From a bacterium (GTDB lineage: Bacteria; SZUA-79; Acidulodesulfobacterales; Acidulodesulfobacteraceae): a stretch of DNA of 21,442 bases. The translations under genes were made by a program, and so were the position numbers. The notes below the pieces were generated by a model. That model did not search any database. It was given only the letters and a program-made list of their open reading frames with translations, and was not told the DNA's origin. The DNA lies in the NCBI GenBank assembly GCA_021800805.1, contig JAJYYR010000010.1:1-21442 (forward strand), in the 5' to 3' direction. This document shows, in pieces, positions 5,929 to 12,666 of the stretch; position 1 is the stretch's first letter, and each line of letters begins with the position of its first letter.

Positions 5929-7014
5929 TCAGTAATACCAGCCGTTAGCCTGCATTTCCTTTATCGGGTCGTTAGGTTTGCCTATAATCGGCGTTTTTGC
6001 ATCGTTAATTTTCTTCGCGGCTTTTGCCTGATTAGCTATCGCTATTTGCCTCGTCAAAGCGCCGGTAGATTTAAGCTGCTGTGCGTTTTCCTCGGCAAGT
6101 ATTTTTAAAAGCTCGAGCTGCTGTAAATCGTAAGAGCCTTTAACGCCGGATATCACATTCGAAAAACCGCTACCGGATACTATTGCGGCGTTGCCCTGCG
6201 CTATGCCTTCCGTTCCGTTTATGAGCATATTTTTGTTTAGTTCGGAGTCTACTGCTCTTTGGTAACTTTCCGTGCATTGGGAAGCGTTAGTAACCATGCC
6301 CGCGGCAAGTTCGTCCTGACATAAATTGCTCGTAGGCGATATAGAGACCGACCCGCCGAGGCCGTTTTCAGACACGTTCGAAAAGTTGTTTACCCCGTTT
6401 AAAAGTGCCGCCTGGTTTGGACTGTTTCCTGCAAGGGCGGAAGATATGCCGTTGCCGGAAACTCCTGCCTGGCCGCCAAAGGTCGAATAAGTCCCCTGAA
6501 GGCCTTCGATGTTGGAGTTAATCGTTTCTTCCGTGCAGTTTTCGGAAGCGATAGAACCCATTATGCCTGACCCGCCCTGGCAGTTAGTCATAATAATACC
6601 GTTACCCTGCAGAGAGTTCTGCGCGGCGGTTATGTCTCCTTCGGCGTTGTAAACATCGGAAACGGCGGTAGTAGCGGCGTTAATGGATGACTGGACTTTA
6701 GAGAGTTCCACTTGAAGTTTTGCCATGGAAGTCATAAATTTGCCTGTATTAAGTAAACCCGTCGATTTTCCCTGTAACCATTGCCCGATACTCGTCGATA
6801 ACCCAAAGGGTCCTCCGGGTGGAATTGCCAGACCGACCACTTTACCGGCAGCAACCAAGGAATCCCCTGCATCAGCCATAGCTTCAGCAGCGTTAACTAC
6901 GCCGCTAATCGAAGGAACGACAAAAGCAAAGGCATTTTTACTATTTACGAGGGCTAACGTATAAAACGTCGTGAACGAAATAATTACAATAACGCTGATG
7001 ATTTTTTTAAACAT
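5929..7014 (-). CDS. TrbJ/VirB5-like secreted transfer protein
   Basis: This 361-residue protein has a clear signal peptide (basic MFKK, hydrophobic core to about 23, likely cleavage after NAFA, residue 30). The mature part is Ala/Ser/Gly/Asn-rich with helices at about 95-125 and a C-terminal helix at 292-337 (QLELLKILAEENAQQLKSTGALTRQIAIANQAKAAKK), the pattern seen at the end of TrbJ/VirB5 proteins. Four cysteines (in NCQGG, NCTEE, LCQDE, QCTES) could form two disulfides in the periplasm. VirB5/TrbJ proteins are minor pilus components that act in recipient contact. AGGAGGGG precedes the start. The TrbL-like gene follows directly, the same order as in RP4 (trbJ-trbK-trbL), but with no trbK between. 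Identification rests on the fold pattern and this neighbourhood. Confidence 0.7.
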   Translation of the reverse strand: MFKKIISVIVIISFTTFYTLALVNSKNAFAFVVPSISGVVNAAEAMADAGDSLVAAGKVVGLAIPPGGPFGLSTSIGQWLQGKSTGLLNTGKFMTSMAKLQVELSKVQSSINAATTAVSDVYNAEGDITAAQNSLQGNGIIMTNCQGGSGIMGSIASENCTEETINSNIEGLQGTYSTFGGQAGVSGNGISSALAGNSPNQAALLNGVNNFSNVSENGLGGSVSISPTSNLCQDELAAGMVTNASQCTESYQRAVDSELNKNMLINGTEGIAQGNAAIVSGSGFSNVISGVKGSYDLQQLELLKILAEENAQQLKSTGALTRQIAIANQAKAAKKINDAKTPIIGKPNDPIKEMQANGWYY

Positions 7015-7058
7015 AATACCCCTCCTTTCTGAATTTTTAAATTTGAATCTGAATAGGA

Positions 7059-7277
7059 TTATTTAACTACTCTGATATATCTTTTTTTTCTCAAAAAGTC
7101 TTTTATCGTCCTTTCGTCTCCCTGCTCTTTTTTTAATAATCCGTAAGCCGGCTCGATATTATTTGTTGCTACATTAATCAAGTCTTGGTCTTGATAATCA
7201 TAAATCTCTTTTAACATTTTAATTTGTTTTTCAAGTTCAAGATTTATTAGATTTTTTTTAATTTCTTTCTTTATCAT
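7059..7277 (-). CDS. small hypothetical protein
   Basis: This 72-residue, Lys/Glu/Asp-rich, helical protein starts MIKKEIKKNLINLELEKQIK and ends with a basic DFLRKKRYIRVVK. It has no membrane segment or recognised motif. It lies between the iteron region and the trbJ-like gene, in the same direction, 44 bases before the latter. AGGACGG upstream of the ATG is a weak ribosome binding site. It may be a small regulator of the transfer genes, but nothing in the sequence shows this. Confidence 0.45.
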   Translation of the reverse strand: MIKKEIKKNLINLELEKQIKMLKEIYDYQDQDLINVATNNIEPAYGLLKKEQGDERTIKDFLRKKRYIRVVK

Positions 7278-7312
7278 TTTAACCGTCCTAATGTTTTTAT
7301 TTTTTTATTTAG

Positions 7313-7352
7313 GAGAAAGAAAAAATATTCCTAAAAATATTTTTTCTTTCTC
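7313..7352. repeat. 17-bp perfect inverted repeat beside the iterons
   Basis: GAGAAAGAAAAAATATT (7313-7329) and its exact complement (7336-7352) flank a six-base spacer. It is AT-rich with purine on one arm and pyrimidine on the other. It lies between the rep stop and the small ORF at 7059-7277. It could end rep transcription or be part of the replication origin. Confidence 0.65.
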
Positions 7353-7360
7353 TCTTGATA

Positions 7361-7382
7361 GAGTATCTCTCTTGAGATACTC
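7361..7382. repeat. 22-bp palindrome beside the iterons
   Basis: GAGTATCTC (7361-7369) and GAGATACTC (7374-7382) are perfect arms around TCTT. The motif TCTTGA also repeats directly at about 7353, 7371 and 7382. It lies immediately before the first iteron, so it probably belongs to the same origin. Confidence 0.6.
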
Positions 7383-7389
7383 TTGAGAA

Positions 7390-7481
7390 CGTATTAAATG
7401 GTTTCCGCATCCGTATTAAATGGTTTCCTTTTTTTTATTTACCGTATTAAATGGTTTCCGCATCCGTATTAAATGGTTTCC
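7390..7481. repeat. iterons: four copies of CGTATTAAATGGTTTCC (candidate oriV)
   Basis: Exact 17-bp copies lie at 7390-7406, 7412-7428, 7443-7459 and 7465-7481. Within each pair the period is 22 bases (about two helical turns); the pairs are 53 bases apart, so the whole unit is a tandem duplication. GCATC separates copies within a pair, and a T-rich tract follows each pair. The last copy carries the final codons and stop of the initiator gene. Direct repeats with helical phasing next to a rep gene and an AT-rich stretch are the hallmark of an iteron-controlled theta origin. Confidence 0.85.
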
Positions 7482-8317
7482 TTTTTTTTATCTTTTCCAG
7501 GTGCTAAAAAATAAATGCCCGTCGCGTTTTTGTGTTTATATTTAACGATATTATTTTTATCAATTTTAATTTTAAATTTTTCGTAAAGCAGAGCGGCATT
7601 GTCTTTGACTTCTTTTATGATTTGACGCCGGCGCCTGTCTGTCGCCCCCTCCAATACCCTTATATTTCCTAAGATTTCAGATAATTGCATATTTAGTTCG
7701 TTATGGCTAATGCAGAACCGGACAAATGCCTGAAGAACGCCGGATTTTAAATTTAATATTTCAGGTAATATTTTTAGATAATTTAAATTAATCTCTATAT
7801 CAAAAAACCTCGTAAATTCCGTATTAAAGACGATCGAATAATAATACCCGCAACTCCCTTTTTTATAATATTTTAATCCTGAAGTGTTTTTCTTTAAGGC
7901 GTTGGGGTTTGGAGTTTTCGACCAGCGGGCGTAATGAAGGATTCCCTCGTGTGTTACGTTATTTTTCGTTTCTATTTCGACCACAGTTGAAATTAGATCG
8001 TCTAATTTTCTTTGGAGCCATTCATAATTTGTTCCCGTCTGACCGAGAGTTTTTAGGACCTTATTTATTCCGAATTTTATTCCTATTTCCCCAGTCTCAA
8101 ATTTTCTGATTTCCGCAGCATTCGCAAAAATACTGTCTAAAATATTAATATGCGTCTGTGTTAGTTGGTTATATTTTTTTAATATTTTTAGTTTTCCCCA
8201 GTTATTTTCGAAAATAATATCCCTATCGGTCTTTGTGGCCTTAAGGGTGGGAGCGAATATCCCGCTCCTAACGATTGAGACGGTGGTGTTGGATATTTTA
8301 AAATCCGTATTTTTCAT
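7469..8317 (-). CDS. plasmid replication initiator (TrfA/RepE-like)
   Basis: This 282-residue protein shows the twin winged-helix layout of iteron-binding initiators. Residues about 35-130 include QLTQTHINILDSIFANA and GEIGIKFGINKVLKTLGQTG..YEWLQRKLDDLISTVVEIET, which looks like TrfA. Residues about 160-270 form a second domain with the basic stretch GATDRRRRQIIKEVKDNA. Such proteins bind iterons and open the origin. Four iterons start within its last codons and continue downstream. Its ATG lies inside the end of the helicase gene (20-base overlap) with no clear ribosome binding site, so translation is probably coupled. The assignment comes from fold pattern and the iterons; the exact Rep family is not certain. 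Confidence 0.78.
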   Translation of the reverse strand: MKNTDFKISNTTVSIVRSGIFAPTLKATKTDRDIIFENNWGKLKILKKYNQLTQTHINILDSIFANAAEIRKFETGEIGIKFGINKVLKTLGQTGTNYEWLQRKLDDLISTVVEIETKNNVTHEGILHYARWSKTPNPNALKKNTSGLKYYKKGSCGYYYSIVFNTEFTRFFDIEINLNYLKILPEILNLKSGVLQAFVRFCISHNELNMQLSEILGNIRVLEGATDRRRRQIIKEVKDNAALLYEKFKIKIDKNNIVKYKHKNATGIYFLAPGKDKKKETI

Positions 8318-9491
8318 AAATATTTATATTTTTTTCTTTATTTTCTTTATAATATTCTTCTTTCCCTTGTAGTTTTTCAGCCCATAGTTGAATTTGTTTT
8401 TCTTTCTTAAAAATACTTCCAATCCCCCAGTTATCTTTTTCTATTCTAACGTTAACGTATCTGTTATCGTCTTTGTCTTTTTCGGCGCTATAATGCGCCC
8501 GGACGGCGTCTATAAACGCCCCCGCTCCCCGCGCAATAGAAACGTCTATATATTTAGTTTGATGGTGTATAATTATAATTGCTTTGTTTTCTTCTTTAGC
8601 CCATTTTGAAAATAGCTCCATAAAATATCGCGCCTCATAATTACTATTCTCGTCAGCGCCATAAAACGCGATGAGTGGGTCTATGATCACTATTTTAAAG
8701 TTTTTACATGCTGCCATAAAATCGTAAAAAACCGGATTAACCTTGATGTTTTTATTATTTTTCACTAAAATATTAAACGGCGTATCGCCGCATAACATAA
8801 GGTTATCGTTAATATTTATTTCCGTCATCTTCGAGATTTTTTCGAGACGGTGTTTTGTGAGAGTTATCGGATCTTCCGATAACCACGCCAGCGTTTTAAT
8901 CCCCGTTGCGCTCGCCCTGAGTGCTAACTGTAAAGCCAGAGCCGACTTGCCGCTGCCGCCTTTTGACGATATTATCGTTTCTGCACCGATAGGAAGTGGC
9001 ATAAAATCTTCAAGCAAGAAAGAAGCTTTTTCGGATTTAATTTCTTGAGGTTTTAAAAAATTAAACTTTGTTGTTGTATCTTTTTCCTTAAGGTTATTCG
9101 CAAATTCAATAACATCGAGTTTAAGGTCGTTGTAGTTAGCGTTATCTTGTCTTAAGCTAATATTTTCGATTTTAGATATTAGGCTTCTTTTGTTGGAATT
9201 TTCTAAAATTTGTCTCACATATTCTTCAACGTTGAGGAGTCCGGCCGGCATATCTAACAAATCCAACAAATAATCATATTCATCCGGCATTTCAAGCGTT
9301 ATGGGGTCGATAGGCTTGCCAGCATTATATAATTCTTGCATTTTAGCGAATATTACTCGATGCCGGGAATCATAGAAATCGTTAAACCCTATACTATTAG
9401 CTTCTTGCAAGTTGCGGTTGTCAATTAAAATGCTCGAAAGTAGTGCCTGTTCGACTGTTTTAATGGTTATGTTTTCTTTTATTTTTTTCAT
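8298..9491 (-). CDS. replicative helicase: DnaB N-terminal domain joined to a RepA-type RecA-like ATPase
   Basis: This 397-residue protein (numbered from the ATG at 9491) starts with a DnaB-N-like helical domain (about 8-105, TVEQALLSSILIDNRNLQEA...FYDSRHRVIFAKM). An AAA_25/RepA-type ATPase follows, with Walker A SSKGGSGKSALAL (Lys182), Walker B KIVIIDPL (about 266-273), IIIIHHQTK (about 306-313) and RGAGAFIDAVRA (about 321-332). RSF1010 RepA is the model for the second part, a hexameric plasmid helicase. The frame is open to a TTG at 9521, but that would read through the palindrome at 9500-9518, so I prefer the ATG. Together with the overlapping initiator gene it makes up a replication operon. 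Confidence 0.85.
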   Translation of the reverse strand: MKKIKENITIKTVEQALLSSILIDNRNLQEANSIGFNDFYDSRHRVIFAKMQELYNAGKPIDPITLEMPDEYDYLLDLLDMPAGLLNVEEYVRQILENSNKRSLISKIENISLRQDNANYNDLKLDVIEFANNLKEKDTTTKFNFLKPQEIKSEKASFLLEDFMPLPIGAETIISSKGGSGKSALALQLALRASATGIKTLAWLSEDPITLTKHRLEKISKMTEININDNLMLCGDTPFNILVKNNKNIKVNPVFYDFMAACKNFKIVIIDPLIAFYGADENSNYEARYFMELFSKWAKEENKAIIIIHHQTKYIDVSIARGAGAFIDAVRAHYSAEKDKDDNRYVNVRIEKDNWGIGSIFKKEKQIQLWAEKLQGKEEYYKENKEKNINIYEKYGF

Positions 9492-9499
9492 TTTTTTAA

Positions 9500-9560
9500 G
9501 TGTCTCACTGTGATACACCAAATTCTAACCCTTTAATTCAATGACTTTGCCCGATTTTGC
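9500..9560. repeat. direct repeat with 19-bp palindrome (copy 2), upstream of the helicase gene
   Basis: GTGTCTCACTGTGATACAC (9500-9518) is the 3654-3672 palindrome with one arm mismatch. The similarity to copy 1 runs on to about 9560. Here it stands nine bases before the helicase ATG (minus strand), the right place for an operator. Confidence 0.65.
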
Positions 9561-9576
9561 CTGTTTACTATTTTTT

Positions 9577-9786
9577 TCAACGGTTTGGCGAAACTCTAAC
9601 CCCGCTCGTCAGAGCGTGGATGGTTGACTCTTGTAAATACTTTTCAACTTCCTCCACAGAAAACAAATACCTCCTCCCAAATTTTAAGTGCGGTATTTCG
9701 TTTTTTTTAACAGCCGAATACAACCTTCCTTTACTACTACTTAAAATTTCTGCCATCTCCTTTATGCCTATATATTTATTATTCAT
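9577..9786 (-). CDS. HTH_17 (MerR/excisionase-type) DNA-binding protein
   Basis: This 69-residue protein matches the HTH_17 pattern: YIGIKEMAEILSSSKGRLYSAVKKNEIPHLKFGRRYLFSVEEVEKYL, with the IPxxKFGRRYLF wing. It is a second protein of the same class as the one at 2401-2616, but divergent in sequence. GAGG before the ATG is a good ribosome binding site. It is the first gene of the leftward block that continues with helicase and initiator, so it may control replication and not excision. It faces the XRE gene at 9946 across a 159-bp divergent promoter region. Confidence 0.78.
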   Translation of the reverse strand: MNNKYIGIKEMAEILSSSKGRLYSAVKKNEIPHLKFGRRYLFSVEEVEKYLQESTIHALTSGVRVSPNR

Positions 9787-9945
9787 AATTTCCTCTTTTA
9801 TTTGTTATGTTTATTTGCATTTAGTTACAAAATATAACATAATTCCATAAAAGTCAACAAAAAAATATTATTAGTATAAAAAAAAATCAAATTGTGATAT
9901 TTTATTTATAATTGTTCATAAATTTAATGTTTGAATTTAAATAAA
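9787..9945. promoter_or_regulatory. divergent control region of the element
   Basis: This very AT-rich stretch lies between the leftward replication block and the rightward XRE gene. On the minus strand TTGACT (9852-9857) and TATATT (9831-9836) are a possible promoter, though the 15-base spacer is short. On the plus strand TATAAT lies at 9907-9912. TTATGTT and AACATAA (about 9804 and 9834) form a loose inverted repeat. Such a layout is typical of a lysogeny-like switch between repressor and replication genes; no operator can be fixed by eye. Confidence 0.4.
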
Positions 9946-10710
9946 ATGGCTAAGAAAAAATTAAAAAAAGAAAGCGAAGAATTAGAATTTTATCAAATAG
10001 TGGGCAATAAAATTCAAAATTTAAGGAAAAAATTTAATTATTCACAGGAAAAACTCGCACAATTATTATCTATAAGCAGGCAGGCTATTGCTGAGTATGA
10101 AAAAGGGGCTGTTAAAATTCCTTTATATAATATATATAAATTATGTGAACTATTTAAAATTAGTTCGATTGATTTTTTTGTAGCTGAACCAGAAAGTATA
10201 GATGAAGAGATTACTTATTACGGGATAAACTTAGAAAGCTATAACCCAAAAGGCATGAATTATTTATTAAAAATTGCTGAAGCAAATCCCGACGAAAAGA
10301 ATACGTTAAGATTGAGAGCTTTAACTGAATTATATATGTCCCAGGGAAATAAAAAGCTTATTAGAAAATTAAATAAAGATTTAAAAGAATGTTTTAAATC
10401 AATAGAAATTTATGGTGACGAAGATTACAAAGATACTATGTCTGATGACGACCTTTCTCCAATAGAAATTCTTGATGTAGTTACTGATTGGTTTAAAGAA
10501 CATCCTCCTACTGCATCAGATTATATTGAAATAATCAAAGCTCGAGAGAAGTTAGAATATATTCTGGATAAAGCATACTTATTGTTCTGTGCTATCTCTC
10601 AAAAAAAATCCGATATTTTATCAGATCAACTTGTTCTTGACTCAGCAGATAATCCGCAAACTATAATTAGAAATAATAAGAAAGATAAAAATAGTATAAA
10701 AAATAAATAA
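9946..10710 (+). CDS. XRE-family regulator with long C-terminal domain
   Basis: This 254-residue protein has a clear Cro/C1 helix-turn-helix at about residues 18-78 (IVGNKIQNLRKKFNYSQEKLAQLLSIS..., IAEYEKGAVKIP, LCELFKISSIDFF). The remaining 175 residues are acidic and mostly helical, with no peptidase motif of LexA/CI type, so induction by self-cleavage is unlikely. I start at the ATG at 9946; a TTG at 9931 is in frame but lacks support. No ribosome binding site is visible. It stands alone and divergent from the replication/transfer block and is the likely master repressor of the element. Confidence 0.8.
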   Translation: MAKKKLKKESEELEFYQIVGNKIQNLRKKFNYSQEKLAQLLSISRQAIAEYEKGAVKIPLYNIYKLCELFKISSIDFFVAEPESIDEEITYYGINLESYNPKGMNYLLKIAEANPDEKNTLRLRALTELYMSQGNKKLIRKLNKDLKECFKSIEIYGDEDYKDTMSDDDLSPIEILDVVTDWFKEHPPTASDYIEIIKAREKLEYILDKAYLLFCAISQKKSDILSDQLVLDSADNPQTIIRNNKKDKNSIKNK

Positions 10711-10768
10711 CGATTCAAGTAAACCTGTTTTTTAGATGTATCGGAAACAAAGGTATTTACTGTATCCG

Positions 10769-10795
10769 CTCGTGGCGAAACAGTTTCGCCACGAG
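10769..10795. repeat. 27-bp perfect palindrome
   Basis: CTCGTGGCGAAAC (10769-10781) and GTTTCGCCACGAG (10783-10795) flank one base. It is GC-rich and stands out in AT-rich surroundings. It is directly before the gene relic at 10798-10908 and reads through in the same frame as RGETVSPRG. It could end transcription of the XRE gene, be an operator, or be a small mobile palindromic unit. Confidence 0.6.
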
Positions 10796-10797
10796 GA

Positions 10798-10908
10798 TTA
10801 AGATTGGCATTTAAAACAATAAAAATTGCCATTAACGATTTTAAGGATAAATGGAAAAATTTATTAATTTGGATTAAACAGATTTTTAAAATCCCGCAAA
10901 TCAAGTAA
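10798..10908 (+). pseudogene. C-terminal relic of the small membrane protein gene (inverted copy of 4139 region)
   Basis: The frame reads LRLAFKTIKIAINDFKDK then WKNLLIWIKQIFKIPQIK-stop, matching the end of the protein at 4139-4483 (YIHDFKDRGKNLLFRIKQIFKIP). DNA similarity continues past the stop through TAAAAATAAGGCTAAA to the 23-bp palindrome, on the opposite strand from the original. The membrane helices and a start codon are missing. It is a leftover of duplication or of recombination with a related element. Confidence 0.65.
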
Positions 10909-10925
10909 AAATAAGGCTAAAGAGG

Positions 10926-10948
10926 AAGTGTCCGAAATTCGGACACTT
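10926..10948. promoter_or_regulatory. 23-bp perfect palindrome (copy 2 of 2)
   Basis: It has the same arms AAGTGTCCGAA and TTCGGACACTT as 4090-4112. It lies 33 bases before the ORF6N gene, so it may control it. In both places the palindrome stands between the end of the membrane-protein sequence and the next gene. Confidence 0.6.
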
Positions 10949-10981
10949 TAATTACCTAAAATTATTTTAAAAATAGATCCT

Positions 10982-11542
10982 ATGCAAATAGTAAAACTCG
11001 AAAACGTCCAAGACAAGATAATCGATATCCGGGGAGAGAAGGTAATTATAGATAGCGACGTGGCCGCGCTATACAGCATTGAAACAAGAGATGTTAATAA
11101 GGCGGTTAAGAATAATCCGGCCAAATTTCCAGAAAGCTATATCATAAAACTTACGGCCACGGAAAAAAATGAACTGGTGGAAAATTTCCACCGGTTTAAT
11201 AAATTAAAACATTCGAGCGCCGACTTAAAGGCTTTTACCGAAAAAGGCCTCTATATGCTCACAACCATAATCAAAAGCCCTAAGGCGGTAAAAACAACTC
11301 TGGACATTATAGAAACGTATGCCAAAATAAGGGACCTGTCCAGGAGCATGTCGAGGCTGCCGACAGCCGACAAAGCCGAGCAGAAAACAATAATGGAGAA
11401 GGCCGCTAACGTCCTGGGAGACATCCTCGACGGCGCCTTAGAGACCACCAGCAGCGAAACGACTCTCGAATTAAATCTTGCGCTTCTAAAAGTCAAGCAT
11501 ACGATAAAGAAAAAGAAAAAGGGCGATAAATATGACCGTTAA
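10982..11542 (+). CDS. ORF6N-domain protein (phage antirepressor-like)
   Basis: This 186-residue protein has an N-terminal ORF6N domain (about residues 10-95: IIDIRGEKVIIDSDVAALYSIETRDVNKAVKNNPAKFPESYIIKLTATEKNEL in shortened form, then AFTEKGLYMLTTIIKSP). A helical part follows (about 100-170) and a Lys-rich tail (KKKKKGDKYDR). ORF6N proteins are common in phages and mobile elements and are thought to bind DNA, often as antirepressors. The next gene starts inside its last codons. Base composition is less AT-rich than that of the XRE gene before it, which suggests a separate origin for this segment. No ribosome binding site is evident; the 23-bp palindrome is upstream. Confidence 0.85.
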   Translation: MQIVKLENVQDKIIDIRGEKVIIDSDVAALYSIETRDVNKAVKNNPAKFPESYIIKLTATEKNELVENFHRFNKLKHSSADLKAFTEKGLYMLTTIIKSPKAVKTTLDIIETYAKIRDLSRSMSRLPTADKAEQKTIMEKAANVLGDILDGALETTSSETTLELNLALLKVKHTIKKKKKGDKYDR

Positions 11543-11834
11543 GGAACTAATCGAAGAGCTTAAAAAATACCCGGAGGATTTAATGGTCGTCATACCTGGC
11601 TACGAAGGCGGCTATGACGACGTTATAGCATCTAAGAAAACAACCCTTGTTTTTGATTTAAACCTCGAGGAATGGTACGGACGGCATGAAGAGAGAGCCG
11701 AGCCGCCGTCCGGATCTGAATTAGAGGAAGCACATAAAAACGAAGTTAGTTTTTGGCATTCTCCCGCGGTTAATCCCCCGGAGAAAACGACTGTCGCAGG
11801 CGCTCTGATATTATTATCAAACCGGCGCATATGA
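11532..11834 (+). CDS. small hypothetical protein, phage/plasmid type
   Basis: This 100-residue protein begins MTVKELIEELKKYPEDLMVVIPGYEGGYDDV, a pattern seen in small accessory proteins of phages and plasmids. The rest is acidic and ends in VAGALILLSNRRI. The start overlaps the ORF6N gene by 11 bases, so the two are probably co-transcribed and coupled. AAGGGCG lies upstream as a weak ribosome binding site. No catalytic motif is visible and the function is unknown. Confidence 0.65.
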   Translation: MTVKELIEELKKYPEDLMVVIPGYEGGYDDVIASKKTTLVFDLNLEEWYGRHEERAEPPSGSELEEAHKNEVSFWHSPAVNPPEKTTVAGALILLSNRRI

Positions 11835-11903
11835 AGATAGACGGCGTTTTAATCTTACAAAATATTATAGCATGTTTTTAAAATATGCTCAGGTCTTAAA
11901 ATT

Positions 11904-12542
11904 ATGCTAATCACCGGCGATACCTTCGTTATATCGGATACTCATTTCGGAGACTATGACTCCATTGCCAACGGCTTCGATAAATATCTGGTAGATGTCT
12001 GGAATAAAACCGTATCCGAAAGCGATACCGTCCTGCACCTGGGAGACTTTACCTCCGACGAGGATATATTAAGCATGGAGCAGAAAATAAAAAGGTACTC
12101 CAGGATAATTAACGGCCATATTATTTTAATCAAAGGCAACCATGATGTCGCTTGTCCGATAATTTACGAAAGTAACGGCATAGAGCTTTTGGATGACGTT
12201 ATTATAGACCAGTCCGGCATGGCCGTGGACAAAGGCATCATATCGGCAGTCATAGGGTCGTTTAATGGAATTAAGGTTTTGTTCTCCCACTATCCGGTTA
12301 TAGACTTATACGGCGAAACTTGTTCCTCTCAAGAGAAATCCGCCCAGGACGCTTTTTCCGGAGAAATACTTTATCTTAAGAATTTCTTCGACAGGAATAA
12401 ATGCGATATAAACGTCCACGGCCATATACACGAAAAAATAAACCGGTATGACAACCTGATAGACGTCTCTCCGGACAATATCGGGTATAGGCCATTGAGG
12501 TTAGGAGAACTTTTATCAAAAACGCGGCAGGACAAAAAATAA
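11904..12542 (+). CDS. calcineurin-like metallophosphoesterase
   Basis: This 212-residue protein has all metal-binding motifs of the family in order: Asp12 and His14 in SDTHFGD, Asp48 in HLGDFT, Asn79-His80 in KGNHD, His129 in SHYP, and His172 and His174 in HGHIHE. It is soluble, with no signal peptide. Small metallophosphoesterases of this form hydrolyse phosphodiesters (nucleotides, RNA 2',3' ends) and are frequent cargo in phages and integrative elements. The substrate cannot be read from the sequence. No ribosome binding site is visible before the ATG. It lies between the ORF6N pair and the MNT-HEPN pair, all rightward. Confidence 0.88.
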   Translation: MLITGDTFVISDTHFGDYDSIANGFDKYLVDVWNKTVSESDTVLHLGDFTSDEDILSMEQKIKRYSRIINGHIILIKGNHDVACPIIYESNGIELLDDVIIDQSGMAVDKGIISAVIGSFNGIKVLFSHYPVIDLYGETCSSQEKSAQDAFSGEILYLKNFFDRNKCDINVHGHIHEKINRYDNLIDVSPDNIGYRPLRLGELLSKTRQDKK

Positions 12543-12651
12543 GGCGGGGTTCGGTCTGGGTTAATGGTAAACCACCTAAAATCATTTTAACCGGCTTTAA
12601 AACGCAAATTATAGATATAAGTCGGCATTTTATTACTTAACCAGTTTATGT

Positions 12652-12666
12652 TATAATTTAGTTATT
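12652..12666 (+). promoter_or_regulatory. -10 box just before the MNT start
   Basis: TATAAT at 12652-12657 ends nine bases before the ATG at 12667, with no Shine-Dalgarno sequence. It implies a leaderless or nearly leaderless mRNA for the antitoxin. Confidence 0.45.

Noticed and set aside
4139..7014. Filamentous phage (inovirus) structural module
   Set aside because: The order of small membrane proteins and a rep gene invites the idea, but there is no Zot-like ATPase or small coat protein, and the large membrane protein spans many times, as TrbL/VirB6 does.
7390..7481. CRISPR-like repeat array
   Set aside because: The repeats are 17 bases with spacers of 5 and 14 bases, the two halves are tandem copies, and no cas gene is present. 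Iterons fit better.
9492..9521. TTG start extending the helicase by ten residues
   Set aside because: It would translate the palindrome at 9500-9518 and has no ribosome binding site; the ATG at 9491 begins the conserved part.
10626..10904. 92-codon minus-strand ORF over the end of the XRE gene
   Set aside because: It is antisense to the XRE gene and to the relic and is kept open partly by the 27-bp palindrome, which reads similarly on both strands.
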